This document shows, in pieces, positions 1 through 11,564 of a DNA stretch of 64,000 bases. The notes beneath the pieces were generated by a model that did no database searches, was not told where the DNA came from, and saw only the letters and a program-made list of their open reading frames with translations. The stretch is from Phycomyces nitens. Lineage: Eukaryota > Mucoromycota > Mucoromycetes > Mucorales > Phycomycetaceae. The translations under genes were made by a program, and so were the position numbers. How positions within the stretch are numbered: position 1 is the stretch's first letter; every line of letters starts with the position of its first letter. The stretch covers positions 620,001 through 684,000 of the forward strand of contig JAHRBC010000007.1 in assembly GCA_022702545.1 (NCBI GenBank). Reading direction: 5' to 3'.

Positions 1-186
1 ACTCACTAGACAAAAAAAAGGGGGGAGGGTGAGCAAGGTTATAAGCATCGGAATGAGTGAATGATGACTACCTTTATGAAGTGTCATCTGGTGTGTACTG
101 GGTGCAATTTCGGCAACTGTTCCATCAATCAAGACTCCTGAATGAAGTGTGAGAGAGACGCGTAATCCAATAAATTCTTCTGCCAT
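1..186 (-). CDS. EDC3-like Lsm-domain protein, 5' end only
   Basis: Two exons are visible: 186..72 and 5..1, joined over an intron of 71..6 (GTAGTC...TCTAG). The protein starts MAEEFIGLRVSLTLHSG and runs on through LIDGTVAEIAP and THQMTLHKVS. That is the fold order of a divergent Lsm domain as found at the N-terminus of EDC3 (enhancer of decapping), with a short strand, a glycine turn and an I-A-x-x-T-x-x-x-T-L strand. EDC3 family members bind Dcp2 and scaffold P-bodies in the cytoplasm; here this role is inferred from about 40 residues only. The FDF and YjeF-N domains expected downstream lie outside the window. Another Lsm16-type protein is the main alternative. Confidence 0.45.
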   Translation of the reverse strand, partial: MAEEFIGLRVSLTLHSGVLIDGTVAEIAPSTHQMTLHKGSHHSLIPMLITLLTLPPFFCLVS

Positions 187-455
187 GTGATTTCGAAAGA
201 GAAAGAGAAAGAGCTGAAAAATAGATAAAGCATCAGATGGTCTCTTTTATACTTCACGTGACACCATAGTCACTTGATTAATGGCTCTAAAATAGCTTGT
301 TTGATTATTATTATTATGGTTATTGATTAAGCTTTAATTCCAGAGAACTGGTTGGCATAGAAACAACCTTTATTTGATTGATATTCTGTAGGATTAACAT
401 TAATCTATATTATGAATATTGATATTTACAGTGTATTATCTCTAGACTGAGAAAT

Positions 456-1247
456 CTATGTGGATGATTTGTGCCATAACTTATAGCCAGCTAGTACAGA
501 ACTAATCAATCCACTCCACGCCTGGGCTGGCCCAGAGAAAGACGGCTTCCAAATGTCGCATGCTAATAACCACCGTTTGTCAGTATTTAATTGATTGTCG
601 AACATCTAAGGAAACTCACCACAGAAAACACCATCAGCCATCAGTTTAATTATTGAAATACGGGCCATCCATAGATCATCCCTTTGGCTCTGGTTTAATC
701 TTTCGTGGTCATATGAAAGCAGCTGTAATTGCCACAGTGCTGAAAATGCCGATTTAAGGTCGGCTATGATGCTGATGAACCAGCAATAATGCGCTGTCTT
801 TTGTGCCTGTTTACCAAGCCCGGGATTGATTAAACTAAGCTTATAGAAACATACTACATCGTCTGCTAGGTTGTTGGTTATTGTGTTGAGTAACAAGAGG
901 TTTTGAGTAGGTGGCACTAGGGTTGCCATAAGGACTCGGATCGGTCCTAGTGCAGTACCAAGACGCAATATTCGCCGTGTCAGCGATAGTCTACTAGTCA
1001 TTGTTGACCATACTTTTGAGTGAAGAATATTGTAGTATATCAGGACCTTAAAGGTATACTGGATAGTCTTCAAGGCCTTATCTCTGCCGTCGAATAATAA
1101 GAGGACGGTCTGGGCGATAGCAAATACTGATTTACGGGCAGGGGCATGTTGAGCAATGTGATTGGTGATGTCGGGTTGGGCATCTAGCTTTGGAGGATTC
1201 GAGTGTAATGACTGGAATGCTTGGGTTGTTCTTACGATAGTAGCCAT
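456..1247 (-). CDS. PEX11: Peroxisomal membrane protein PEX11
   Basis: Two exons, 1247..620 and 562..456, with a 57 nt intron (GTGAGT...TTAG), encode 244 aa. PEX11 proteins sit in the peroxisomal membrane and drive its elongation and fission. Diagnostic segments are the N-terminal amphipathic stretch DGRDKALKTIQYTFKVLIYY (about residues 50-70), the basic SRLSLTRRILRLG and GPIR that follow, and a C-terminal SGLISSVLAGYKLW, which is where family members have their last hydrophobic helix. Length matches the family. I chose the Met at 1247 (MATIVRTTQ); an in-frame Met six codons upstream at 1265 is possible. The gene runs in tandem with the EDC3-like gene, leaving 269 bp between them for terminator and promoter. 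Confidence 0.87.
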
Positions 1248-1399
1248 TGGAAGTAAGCGTTTCACCTTGACTTACTGTCAAGAGGAACAGCACCATTTGA
1301 ACAATTAAGGATATTTTTTTAAGAGTCGTGGCCCTGAAGTGGAAAAGCCAAAATATCGACTGCCAAAATGCAGCACTGGTTAGGAATGTTATCACACCA

Positions 1400-3100
1400 C
1401 TTTTATGAGCCCGATTATATTAATCAACGTTCATTTCCAGTAATTTAATCTATACCACTTTTTCTACCACAGAAGCATAAAGGGATATCAAAGGGTATTT
1501 CTAGCAAAGTTTAAAGGGCAGGTCTTGGTATTCAATATATGTATATGTATATATATATAAAAGGATTATTATTTAAATCATCGTACTTGATTAAGCAACC
1601 TATTGAAATATTTCTAATTTTCAAAACGCTTTCTCGTAACCAATCTCTAATTATCTTTTTTAGATAATCTTTTAACCATTATATGTTATTTGTCTTTGTA
1701 AAAGTCATACAGGCTATATTGCTATCAAGTGAAAATAATTTCACAGGTATATATTTGCGCTTTCCACGTTATATACACCTTGAAAAACGAGCGGCATGGC
1801 TGAGATGGTACCAAAAAGATGTATTTCAAGGGACCTCATTTTAAAACACACACACTTTGGAACACTTGTTTTCATAAAAATCAAATACGCCATAATAATT
1901 TTTGATAATCTGATGGTCTATCACGTAAAGCCAAGTTTCAATCCTTGTCTCAATTGACCAGAGGAAAATGTCTAAAAGTTAAAATATATATATATGCCAA
2001 CTAGTGAATAAAAGAGAACAATTACATTGAGATCCATGATAAATGAACTCTTTGTATCTTTACAAAATAATTCAGCGTTAATTTATCCCATTTGCTCTTT
2101 TGTTGCGACCAAATGAAGATTAGTGTCTGGTATCTATTGAAATGTTAGGTTGGCACGTATTCACAAAGACTACACATTTTGACGCAGGGTTTGAATAGCA
2201 CAAAATTTACACATCCTTAAAAACGATTATTGCGCGAGACATTAAATATATCATTATCGTTTAATATGCTTCATAGGATCAGTCATCTTTTTTATAGCTA
2301 CTTTTTTTTTAAAATGGCGAAACAACCAGGTTCTTTATTAGTATTCCCAGCATCATAGAGCTGTCTATCTTTTACACTTTAGTGATTATGGTGTACTTGT
2401 TCCGAGTTAACAACCTAGTCAACCTGCCATGCTTTCTAAAAAAATACATCACAATTGTTTCACACTGCACCCACCAGATTACCATGCCACACCTATTATC
2501 TCAAATTCTCGAATCAAAAGCTTAGCTCACCATCGCTCCTAAATTCCTTGTCTCTAACCATTTGCCCAAAATCACAATGGTTTTATATAGCAGCAAAAGT
2601 GTTGAACGGTTTATTACAGTTAAAAGTAGGGATAAGAGAAAAAGATGTACCAGTTACCTTTTTTTTGTGTACCCCAAAGAAAAGAAAAGAAAAGTAAATT
2701 ACTATGACTATTTGTTATCTGTTTATTTATTACCAAGTCAATCCAGGCACACTTGTACACTATCGAGAAGAAATCGGTACCAGAGTTTTCGATTCCTAAT
2801 TCAAAGAGCCATTATATATCAACTTTTTTATTTATTTATAATTTCATATACGTCTCTATTAAGAGATAAATTACTGCTTTATTTGATACAAATGGCCATC
2901 ATTTTCAATATTGAAAAGATTCTTGTAGAATGGCAATAAACAGCCTTTGAAGTCTCTTTATATTCATGGGAATTCAGCATATAAATTGGTCCAGTCCCAG
3001 CTAGATACATCCCCAAAGTATAATAGAACCTCCATTTCTTAACAAAAGAGGATAAAGTCCATCACTCTAAATCATACTTTCCAATGCTAATTCCAATTAT
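1400..3100. other. AT-rich intergenic stretch
   Basis: No gene is recognised. It holds (TA)n tracts near 1530-1560 and 1985, and two overlapping open frames (2455-2697 and 2562-2939) with no domain I recognise and low-complexity composition. Around 1796-1812 the words TGGCTGAGATGG match a Pol III A box but no B box follows. Confidence 0.5.
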
Positions 3101-3108
3101 TTAAAAGA

Positions 3109-3549
3109 TCATAAAAATGAACATTGGCTGCAATTATGCTCTTTGGACATGGAATAGTTTACAAGAGTTATAACATGGGGATAAAGACTCATTTTGTGCA
3201 AAGATGTGCTAGTAGTCTTTGCACAAACAGACTTTCCCGTCTCTTCCTTTATTGCACGAGTCAAGTCAGCCAGAGTTTGATGCTGATTTCTCTTGAGGAT
3301 TAAACCAACAAGTCTTTGTTCTCTGAGTGAAAGTATATGTGGTCTTCCCGAACGCTCCTTGTCAGCAACAGACCCAGTTTCTTTGTATTTCTTAATAATA
3401 CGAGCGATTGTGGTTGGTGGAATGTTTTGGTTTCTAGCAATGTCTGCAACTCTCATTCTACTCATCTAAAGGCCAATCACAATTCCTTTTCTCAAGTCTG
3501 AAAGCTTTGTGATTGTCTTGCCGGGTTTAGAGTCTTGTACTTTGGGCAT
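3109..3549 (-). pseudogene. Tc1/mariner transposase remnant, N-terminal helix-turn-helix part
   Basis: The frame opens at 3549 (MPKVQDSKPGKTITKLSDLR), meets an in-frame TAG at 3468-3466 (codon 28) and continues to 3109. After the stop, ADIARNQNIPPTTIARIIKK is the first helix-turn-helix, and the linker TGSVADKERSGRP with the GRP tripeptide is typical of Tc1-family DNA-binding domains that bind the terminal repeats. The frame ends after the second helix-turn-helix; no DDE catalytic domain follows on this strand. A nonsense codon plus a missing catalytic half mean it is dead. Confidence 0.75.
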
Positions 3550-3680
3550 ACTTTTAAAGAGTAATAATTGCAAATATTGCAAAGAACTAAAGAATAAATA
3601 GCCGAGATTGAATAGGTGCTGTTTCCTTTGGCATTCTCTTGTTGTAAAATGGTCATTTTATAGTATTGAAACCGATATAA

Positions 3681-5732
3681 TTAGGGAAGATCTCGCACCA
3701 TATCCTTCTTAAAAGATCTAAACTTTTCTATAAAAAATAAAAATAGGTCGCATCCTTTGTAGTTTTGAATTGATTTTTCTCCAACAACATCGTTGATTAT
3801 GTCATATTTGAATTCCATGCCTGAAATATTCACCTTGACCTCAATTCTGTCCAAGCCAAATCGCATCTTCATATCAATTACACGGTCAACCTTTTCTCTT
3901 GTATCAATTTTAAATTTAGTGCCAAAAATAGCAACTAGATCAACCACTGGAGGATTAGGGTATTCAGGAATTGGCTCCTCACCATCATACGCATACAAAG
4001 CTATTGATCAATATTATTAGATTGTATTTAATAAAGGTATAATGTTGATCTTACATATAGTTGAAAGCGTATCGTTTGACCAATTTATCTTTTTAGAAAT
4101 CCATGTATCCTCGTTGACTGGCTGGCCTTTATGGATATATACATGGAATTTGTCTTTGTCGAATTGTGCTTTAGTATTGTTCTTTGTTTCATTTGATGAA
4201 CACAACTTGATTCCATATGTACGGCGCAGGATACGCTGGGTAATTATACGTGGGTTGGCACCAAATAGAATTGCTCCTTTCATTACGGCCTTGTTTCCAT
4301 TTTCAATAACCTTGATTTGTCTCGTTCTATCCTTGATCCGCCTTTGAAGGTATTGAGACAGACCGAACCCTCCGGTTATAAACATGGCATCAATATGTCT
4401 GCCATTAAGCTGTTCGAATTGTTTCTCAATCAAACAAAGTACTTTGTCTACTACCGGATCAAATACTTTTGTACGTAGTTCATCCAATGTGAATCCATCT
4501 TTTTCACTGATATCGTCATTTAGAGCGATGTAATATTGATTAAGCTTTTTTAGCTCGTCGGATATTTTATTATCATCATCATCATCATCACCAAATACTT
4601 TCTATAGAACAGTCCAAGATAAACATTTCATTCCCATTAGTATTTTCAACTGTTTAATATACAATACCATGTCTATTTTACCTTTAAATGTTCAAAATAG
4701 TACATGAAAATTCTTATATAAAATCCCCTATAATCAGTGTACCCAGACAGTCTTTCGCCTAAGAAGACTTTGAATCGAGTGTTCAAGAATTCTGACCCGC
4801 AAGAGCCGCCAGTTCCCATTGTGATTTCTTTTAAACCGTCTGCACCAAATGAATCTTCCTTTTCGAATACGGCAAGGTCAACAGTTCCACCACCAGCATC
4901 GCAAATCATGTAAAGACCCTTGCTACAGAGTTCTAGTTCAGGAGATATATCCTCGGCATGCAAGGCAGCTGCTACAGCTTCATCGACAATCAGCAGTTTA
5001 TCCGGTGGATCGTCTTTTTTGATAAACTCGGATAATATGGCAGCCTCTCATCATATTCTTTGATTCCTCAGACCACATGGTCGGAACTGCCATACAGATT
5101 CTATGTTTGGAGGGGTCATTATATTCAGGATAATATTTAGCCAGTTGTTCGTAGATTCCCTCGCGCATAAAACTCAAAAAATCGGCAATAACTAAAAGCA
5201 TAATATCAATAACCAGGTACATAAGATCATCTCTTGATTACCCTGGACTGGAGACAAATTGTATAGTAGGCGAGGAAGATCTTTTTTGGCGGTTCGATCA
5301 AGCCATAGTTTAAAGTTGGCCACGTAACATCCAGCCCCAGGACAACGCTTGTACAAACTTTTAGCACGCTGTCCATACGCAGATGGTTTGTTTCTCTCTG
5401 TAGAAATCAAATCTAAGCTCTTTTCATAATACAGTGTAGTGGTAATGGACTTTCTATTCTTGGGAGAAAATTCATAACTGGATGGTTATATTAATCGATT
5501 TCAATAGGCGGAAGTGTGAAGGGTAAGTCTTGATATCAATGCAAAATGGTATTCTGATCCAAGACGTATAAAACGAATTCAAGTGTTGGGTCCTTTAGGC
5601 ACAGTATTTGATATCCAGACTCTGGTTCCAAAGTCTAATACGTTTCTGATTAGCACTAGAATATTTTAGAATAATATATACAATACCTATACCAATGATA
5701 AGATCGTACTTGTTTAAAGTGTCTTTTGTCAT
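3681..5732 (-). pseudogene. HSPA12-like Hsp70 family ATPase, broken copy
   Basis: This is the inverted twin of the gene at 17532-19607, and most segments of that protein can be aligned here: the start MTKDTLNKYDLIIGI, DAGGGTVDLAVFEK (phosphate-2 loop, near 4870), ITGGFGLSQYLQRRIKD (adenosine-binding loop, near 4360) and the C-terminal MYAYDGEEPIPEY (3998). Damage is visible. Exon 2 has lost two nucleotides after DFGT, giving an in-frame TGA. Exon 4 has lost two nucleotides near 5040 (NMMRG where the twin has NIMREA). A 12 nt deletion removes VFMN after RRIKD. The twin keeps all these intact, so this copy decayed after duplication. Confidence 0.82.
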
Positions 5733-6011
5733 TTAGGATGTGTGTTTGGGGGTAAAGTAAGAGAAAGAGAAAGAGAGTAGAAATTTAGATGGGCTTGGAA
5801 TGGATCCTTTGAAATAGCTTTTGATGTAGTACTAGACATTAGATTCGTCTTCTTTGAGCCATAGAAACATAACCAAATGTATCCACTTGATAAGCTACTC
5901 TATTTCTTAGAATGGCTTAGCAATCTCTTTATAGACCCATACTGATATCTATCACAGTTTCAATTTTGTTTGAGCATGTAACATATAGAGACATGAATAT
6001 CCCGGATGTTG

Positions 6012-6084
6012 TGATGAGCAGGCATATCGTGTAACAGCCAGTCGCGGGGGGGCCATTGGTTTGAATCCTGTGTGGCGTTTTTTT
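6012..6084 (+). ncRNA. tRNA-like or tRNA-derived (SINE-like) relic, copy 1
   Basis: The segment contains GTAACAGCC, a loop, a B-box-like TTGGTTTGAATCC and then TTTTTTT at 6078-6084, a Pol III-type stop. Its partner in the other inverted arm (17178-17258) has a perfect B box. I cannot fold this copy into a full cloverleaf, so it is a relic or a tRNA-derived element rather than a working tRNA. Confidence 0.3.
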
Positions 6085-6594
6085 GTTAATATAATTCTCT
6101 AAAAGTAGTACTGTATTTCTTTTTTATGTTCCCTCGTATTCCAATACCGTTTGTTTGACTCTTGGAGCAGTGCGTTAATATAGTAGAACTCTGTCGTGCT
6201 CAATTTTCAACTGTTATCTTATCCCACAGAATCCACCCCTAAACATAAAGGCTTTTTGAGAGAATATGGTCCAGAGAATCCAATGCTCCAAAGTGTATCA
6301 GCCTCATCAAATGCCAGGCTAAAAATATTAGAGATTTAAGTGAATAAAACGTTATTCTAAGCCAAGGAATATTCTTGACAATATATAAAAGTATACCTGT
6401 TACTTGTTTGTTTTTTGTTCTCATGAAACCAAGTTGGCAGAGATGCAAAAGTTGATGGTTTTATTATTTGGTGACACTTGTGAAAAAATATCTACAGGGC
6501 GGAAAACAAATTAATTCATTATTTAAATGTCTGATTCTACCCTTTATACGTCTTCTATATTTTGTTTTTTCTTATTCTCTTTATTCTTATAAAC

Positions 6595-7675
6595 ATGACA
6601 CCTTCAAACTCAACACATAAAGAGGAGAGCCCTTGCAGACAATATATCTGCCATTCATCTGATGAAAAAGTTGATTATGTTTGGAATGTACAAGGCAGGA
6701 TTGTCTGTCGCAGAAATGTCTCGACGCGAGAATATCAAGGAATCAACTCTTTATAAAATAATAAAAAGATACTATAAGACAAATTCTGTTGAAGACCAGC
6801 CTCGCTCAGGAAGACCCAAGCTTCTCAATGCGAGAGACAAACGACATTTGGAAATGATCGTGAGAAGTGATCGCCGTCAGACATTAGAGGAGATTACTCG
6901 TGAGATGGAGGAGGTGATTGACATGCCCATCTCAAAAGTCACCATTAGCAATACCTTGCATAGTCTTGACTACAATTGCTGCACTGCGTTGGCCAAGCCT
7001 TATCTGACTCAAGCAGACATGGCTGCATGTCGAAAGTGGGCTCAAGCAAGAATGGAGTGGAATGAGGAATAGAAAACTGTAATTTGGAGTGATGAGTCTT
7101 GGTTTTCCCTCTTCAAAAGAAATGGAAAGATGCACGTGTGGAGAAAACCAGATGAGAAGTATCGTCCTGACTGCCTCCAACCAAAGATCCAAGGAGATGG
7201 AGGATCAGTCATGGTGTGGGGCTGCATTTGGGCTGGAGGTGTTGGACCTCTTGTTATAATTGAGGGCAATATGAATGCAAAAGTATACACTGAGGTCCTC
7301 CAAGAGCACTTTAAGCCCTACTTTGACATGTTGCCACATAAGGACAAGGCTAGGTACCGTTTCCAAAAAGACAACGCTGCTCCCCACAAGGCAGCCATGT
7401 CCAAAAAAAAATGCAAAGAAGATCTTGGGATCAATGCTCTTGAGTGGCCCTCAAAGAGTCCATATTTGAGCCCCATTGCGAATATCTGGAGCCATCTCGA
7501 CAACCTTGTGTGCTCAAGGGAACCTCAGCCAAGAACACTGGCAGAGTTGGAAGAGGCTCTGAAAGAGGAGTGGGAGACGATTGGTAAAAGTGTATGCATG
7601 AAGTACTCCATGAGTATGCATAACAGGCTAATGGATATCAAAAGATACAAAGGTGGGCCTGTATCATATTAAATA
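6595..7675 (+). pseudogene. Tc1/mariner transposase, nearly full length but inactive
   Basis: Continuous frame from about 6620 (RRALADNISAIHLMKK) to the stop at 7673. It has the paired helix-turn-helix (MYKAGLSVAEMSRRENIKES, then SGRPKLL), then the DDE core: first Asp in VIWSDESWF, second Asp in FQKDNAAPHK, and WPSKSPYLSPIANIW where the family has P-I-E-N. Three faults are visible. The start region needs a frameshift to use the ATG at 6595. A TAG sits at 7070-7072, between EWNEE and KTVIW. The third catalytic acid is Ala (PIAN). By count 35 residues separate the second Asp from that position. No clear terminal inverted repeats were found; an AT-rich stretch near 6510-6530 loosely mirrors 7680-7700. 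Confidence 0.85.
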
Positions 7676-7979
7676 AATATTCATTTATTTTATCAGTTAA
7701 AGGTCTATTCATAAGCTTTATCATAGCCGCGTTTCATGAGCCTAGCTTTTTATTTTATTTGAAGGATATATATATTACAAAGAAAAGTTGCTTGAAGCTG
7801 TTCATGTCGACGTTTAAAGACTAGAATTACTTTATTTTTAACCCTGTAATAACAGCAGATATCTTTTAGAGTATACTAAAAACAAATTGCTTATGTCTAT
7901 ATTCTACAATCCTGATTTTTAATAAATAGGTGTTATTGGTACCTTTCCCTACCACTTGTCCCGTACACTTGACACCCAA

Positions 7980-8345
7980 CCTCACCCATTCTTCTTGATA
8001 GAAATTCTTCTCTCCTCAACCTGCTTTTTGAAAGTACTTTATATATGCTCAATAAGACTTAAACCAGGACCTTTGGGCTCATATGTAGTAATATAAGGTC
8101 TAAAGTCAAGCAATTTGACAGCTACAATTACAGTGTTTCTGCAAACATTAATCTCCATGGTTCTTAATGACATTCTGAGCTGATTTATACGAGGCAAATG
8201 GATCCTCTCGAATAATTCTTTCCATATGCCTTCTTTCTTTCTTTTTACTCTCTCATCAATATTTGGAGCACTAGTTGATTGTCAAGGTAATAGACTACCA
8301 TGCAGTCCAACTCGCCTTTTATTGATGTGGCTGATACAAATGCAT
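7980..8345 (-). pseudogene. Tc1/mariner transposase remnant, C-terminal part
   Basis: On the minus strand a decayed reading gives CRNTVIVAVKLLDFRPYIT, then EPKGPGLSLIEHI, a TAA where Tc1 proteins have W, then STFKKQVEERR. This corresponds to the S-P-D-L-N-P-I-E-H-x-W block that carries the third catalytic acid; the Glu is still present. Frameshifts and an internal deletion join it directly to helix-turn-helix-like residues (MERIIREDPFASYKSAQNVI). Confidence 0.55.
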
Positions 8346-8431
8346 AAATGCGATCATTGGGCATGATTCCGTAAAGGGTAAACGAAATATTGCGGAATAC
8401 AAATATCATTCAGGGTGATAATTTATTTTTA

Positions 8432-8462
<31 letters not shown>

Positions 8463-8683
8463 TTCATTGGGTGTGAACAGAAAAAAAGGGTGTCGTGTAA
8501 CGTGATACAGATGTTTTAGAATAGACAAAACTACTATAGTTGAAACAAATGAAAAAGAAAGAAAAAACAGACTGTATTACCACGACCACGTGACTAATTC
8601 CCGCGCTTGAACTTATATGCTTTTTCTTTACCGCGTCAAACCAGCGCTTTTTCTTTTGATATCCTTCTCTTGCACTATTCACC
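8346..8683. promoter_or_regulatory. Upstream region of the aminopeptidase gene with (ATTTTT)n tract
   Basis: A (TTTTTA)n simple repeat fills about 8419-8462. The remainder up to the start codon at 8684 is the likely promoter and 5' UTR of the aspartyl aminopeptidase gene. A 73-codon minus-strand frame (8464-8685) starts exactly at the opposite ATG region and looks spurious. Confidence 0.35.
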
Positions 8684-11130
8684 ATGTTGGTAAAGTCTGG
8701 CTATTTTTCTGTGTAGGGTGTTTGGATATTGTAATAGAAAACTCATTCTGGTCTACTTAGCTCAAAACCGAAATTCCCCAAGATGGTAAACCCATACTTC
8801 ATTCCTTTCTCAAGTCTTGTCCCTGCAACTTGTACTTTTTTATGGCTCTTGGCTTGAAAACTTATTAAATACATACATGAATATACATATATATATATGT
8901 GTGTGTGTGTGTGTAGCCCTTGACTTTATTGAATTTGTTAACAAGTCACCCTCTCCATTCCATGCTACCCATGAGGCCGCTGTCCTTTTAAAGGCTGTAA
9001 GTTAAATATAAAGACCCATTGGATCATGGACGATAATATTAAAAAGATTATTATATCTACATTGATCTCAGGCTGGGTTCAAGGAGATCAAGGAGCGTGA
9101 CAGTTGGAACAATGGTGTTTTGGAGCAGAATGGAAAATACTACTTTACTCGCAATGGATCTTCAATTGTTGCCTTTATTGTTGGTGGAAAGTACCGACCT
9201 GGAAACGGCTTCTCAATGGTCGGTGCCCATACAGATTCTCCATGCCTCAAGATCAAGCCAGTCTCCAAAAAGGAAAAGAGTGGTTACCTGGAGGTTGGTG
9301 TCCAGTTGTATGGTGGTGGCATCTGGTACGTTCAATGCTCTTATATGCCAATCATTGGCTGTAAAATACATGGCATTGTTCATAACAAGTTTCGCATTTT
9401 AGGCACACTTGGTTTGACAGAGATTTGAGTGTGGCTGGTCGTGTCTTGGTCTCTCATGAAGATGGCACCTTTAAGCATACTCTTGTCAAGATTGACAGGT
9501 AAAAAAATAACTTCCATGGCGCTTGGATGGTAATTGACCTTTTGACCTTTCAAATAGACCTCTTTTGCGTATCCCCACAATTGCAATCCACTTGGACCGT
9601 GGTGCTAATGACAGTGTAAGAATCATGTTTCAAAAATCACCAAAGATGAAATTAACGAGTATTATGTCAATTATCCATACAGTTCCAGTTCAACAAGGAA
9701 ACTCAATTGGCACCCGTCTTGGCCACTGCCACTAAAGCGTAAGTCTTAATTATTACTATTACTATTAGTTTTTTTTTTTTAAAAAAAAAGGAACCTAGAT
9801 AATAATACTAATATTAATGAATGGCATTTTGTATTCAAAGTGCTTTGAGCGGCTCACAGGCTACAGATGGTGTTGAGGCCGATGCCACCCATCATCCTCT
9901 ATTGATCCGAATCTTGGCTGAAGAGATGAACATTGGCCGTAAGTTTGGAATCTTGATTATAAGCACTATATTATGACTTGTTTAACATTGGTATGCATTG
10001 CCTCTTTTAATATGTATATATATAAATATAGCTGACCAGATTCGTGATTTTGAGCTTGCTCTTTATGATACCCAGGTAACATTACATTCATCAAATACAA
10101 AGCCTTTAAAACAATCAGAATCCTAAACTTCTTTTTCTTTCTTTCTTTCTCAATCAAGGGCTCTACAATTGGTGGCGCCTGTAACGAATTCATCTTTTCT
10201 CCTCGTCTGGACAATCTTGAGATGTCGTTCTGTTCTATCCAGGCTCTCGTTCGCTCCAAGGATATTGAAAATGATACCAACATTCGTCTCGTGGCTCTCT
10301 TTGATAATGAAGAGATTGGCAGTCAGACTGCTCATGGTGCTGACTCTAACCTTTTGCCTGCTACTCTTCAGCGTCTGGCCAATACCCAGGTCATGGACGT
10401 TTCGGCTTCATCAACAGCTTTTGAAGAAGCCATGCACAAGAGTCTTTTGATCAGTGCAGATATGGCCCATGCTGTTCATCCCAACTATTCTGAAAAGCAT
10501 GAGGAGAACCATCGTCCTCAGATGCACAAGGGAACCGTTATCAAGGTCAATGCTAACCAGGTAAATTAATGGTGGTGGTTTGGGCTGGATAAATAAAAGT
10601 TTGTACTAACTAGACATGAATACTTTATAGCGATATGCTACCACAGCCATGACTAGCTTGGTATTAAAGGAATTGGCCAAAAAGCATTCGATCCCCATTC
10701 AGGTACGTCAATGAGAGAGTGTGGTTGAATATATATATATATATAGTGCTAATGTATGGTTTATCTGACAGGAATTTGTTGTACGTAACGACTCGTCCTG
10801 TGGATCTACCATTGGCCCTATGTTGAGTGCAAAGTTGGGTCTTCGTACTGTCGGTAAGTCTAGGCTTCTTCTTTGTTGTTGTTGTTGGGAAAACTGAGTC
10901 GAATGCGCTGTAACTGCTGTTATGCTCTAGATATCGGTAACCCTCAATTGAGCATGCATTCAATTCGTGAAGTCGGTGGCACAGATGATGTGAAGCACGG
11001 CATTGACTTGCTAAAGGTAAAGGGCTTTTGTGGATAATCATGAAATAATTGCTGATAATTGATGACCATGATGATCTAGGTCTTTTTTGAAGAGTTTGCT
11101 GAGCTGGAGGCCCGTATTCAGGTTGATTAA
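8684..11130 (+). CDS. Aspartyl aminopeptidase (M18 family)
   Basis: Fourteen exons give 469 aa: 8684-8689, 8761-8785, 8917-8996, 9072-9325, 9403-9498, 9558-9615, 9683-9738, 9841-9938, 10032-10075, 10159-10560, 10631-10702, 10772-10853, 10931-11016, 11080-11130. All phases agree. M18 enzymes are cytosolic or vacuolar dodecameric zinc peptidases that remove N-terminal Asp or Glu. Landmarks are [11 protein letters not shown], the metal-binding [26 protein letters not shown] with the catalytic Glu pair, and [16 protein letters not shown]; the C-terminus has the M18-conserved MHSIRE. It resembles human DNPEP and yeast Ape4 more than vacuolar Ape1, since no long N-terminal propeptide is present. 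The first exon is only two codons (ATGTTG); exon 2 then supplies the phase needed to reach ALDFIEF. The alternative start at 8783 would need a poor splice donor. Confidence 0.93.
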
Positions 11131-11564
11131 GATGGAATACATTTGTATTTATTTATATTTTTATATATATATATATTACTTCTTGTACTCTTCAATACTA
11201 TAAATACAACCCATCTTGTCCGTTTGATCAAATGGCTATTTTATTTATAAATTCAAAGGCTTCATTGATAAATAGGCCTTTTGAACCAGACAAAGTCTTT
11301 GGGTAAAATAATGCGTTTGGATTCCATGTCCAAAGCCGTTATTTCGATATGCTTAATATGATTATAGTCCAATGTAAACGGTTTGCTTTGGTCATACATA
11401 CCATAAAATAAACTCCAAACGGCACATTCCATTTGGTTCAAATGATTTGTTTTATTTTTAATAATAATAAAAAACAAACCACCTTTTATGGACCCAAAGT
11501 ACTTGTTGCTCGTACTCTTCTTTCTTTCTTTCTTTCTCTTTTTTTTTTATTCTGACAATTCGAT
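11131..11564. other. Intergenic region with a short unidentified minus-strand frame
   Basis: The aminopeptidase 3' UTR (TA-rich, 11131-11210) is followed by a 71-codon minus-strand frame, 11477..11262, with a mixed composition (FTLDYNHIKHIEITALDMES). I recognise no family in it and see no supporting splice sites. A polypyrimidine run (11519-11552) precedes the next gene's start codon at 11565. Confidence 0.3.

Larger units (their letters stand above)
3655..6165 (-). repeat. Left arm of a 2.5 kb inverted duplication
   Basis: This stretch, read on the minus strand, matches 17115-19632 read on the plus strand, from GGTATTGGAATA at the outer 5' side to CTAATTATAT...TCAATACTATAA at the 3' side. 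The arm carries an HSPA12-like pseudogene and, upstream of it, a tRNA-like element. Similarity includes introns and upstream DNA, so this is a DNA-level duplication, not retroposition. The two arms flank about 11 kb. Confidence 0.8.

Noticed and set aside
1796..1860. tRNA-like start with perfect A box
   Set aside because: No B box, no acceptor pairing and no T run; a chance match or a very old relic.
8464..8685. 73-codon minus-strand frame near the aminopeptidase start
   Set aside because: It overlaps the likely promoter and first exon, ends in low-complexity residues, and shows no domain.
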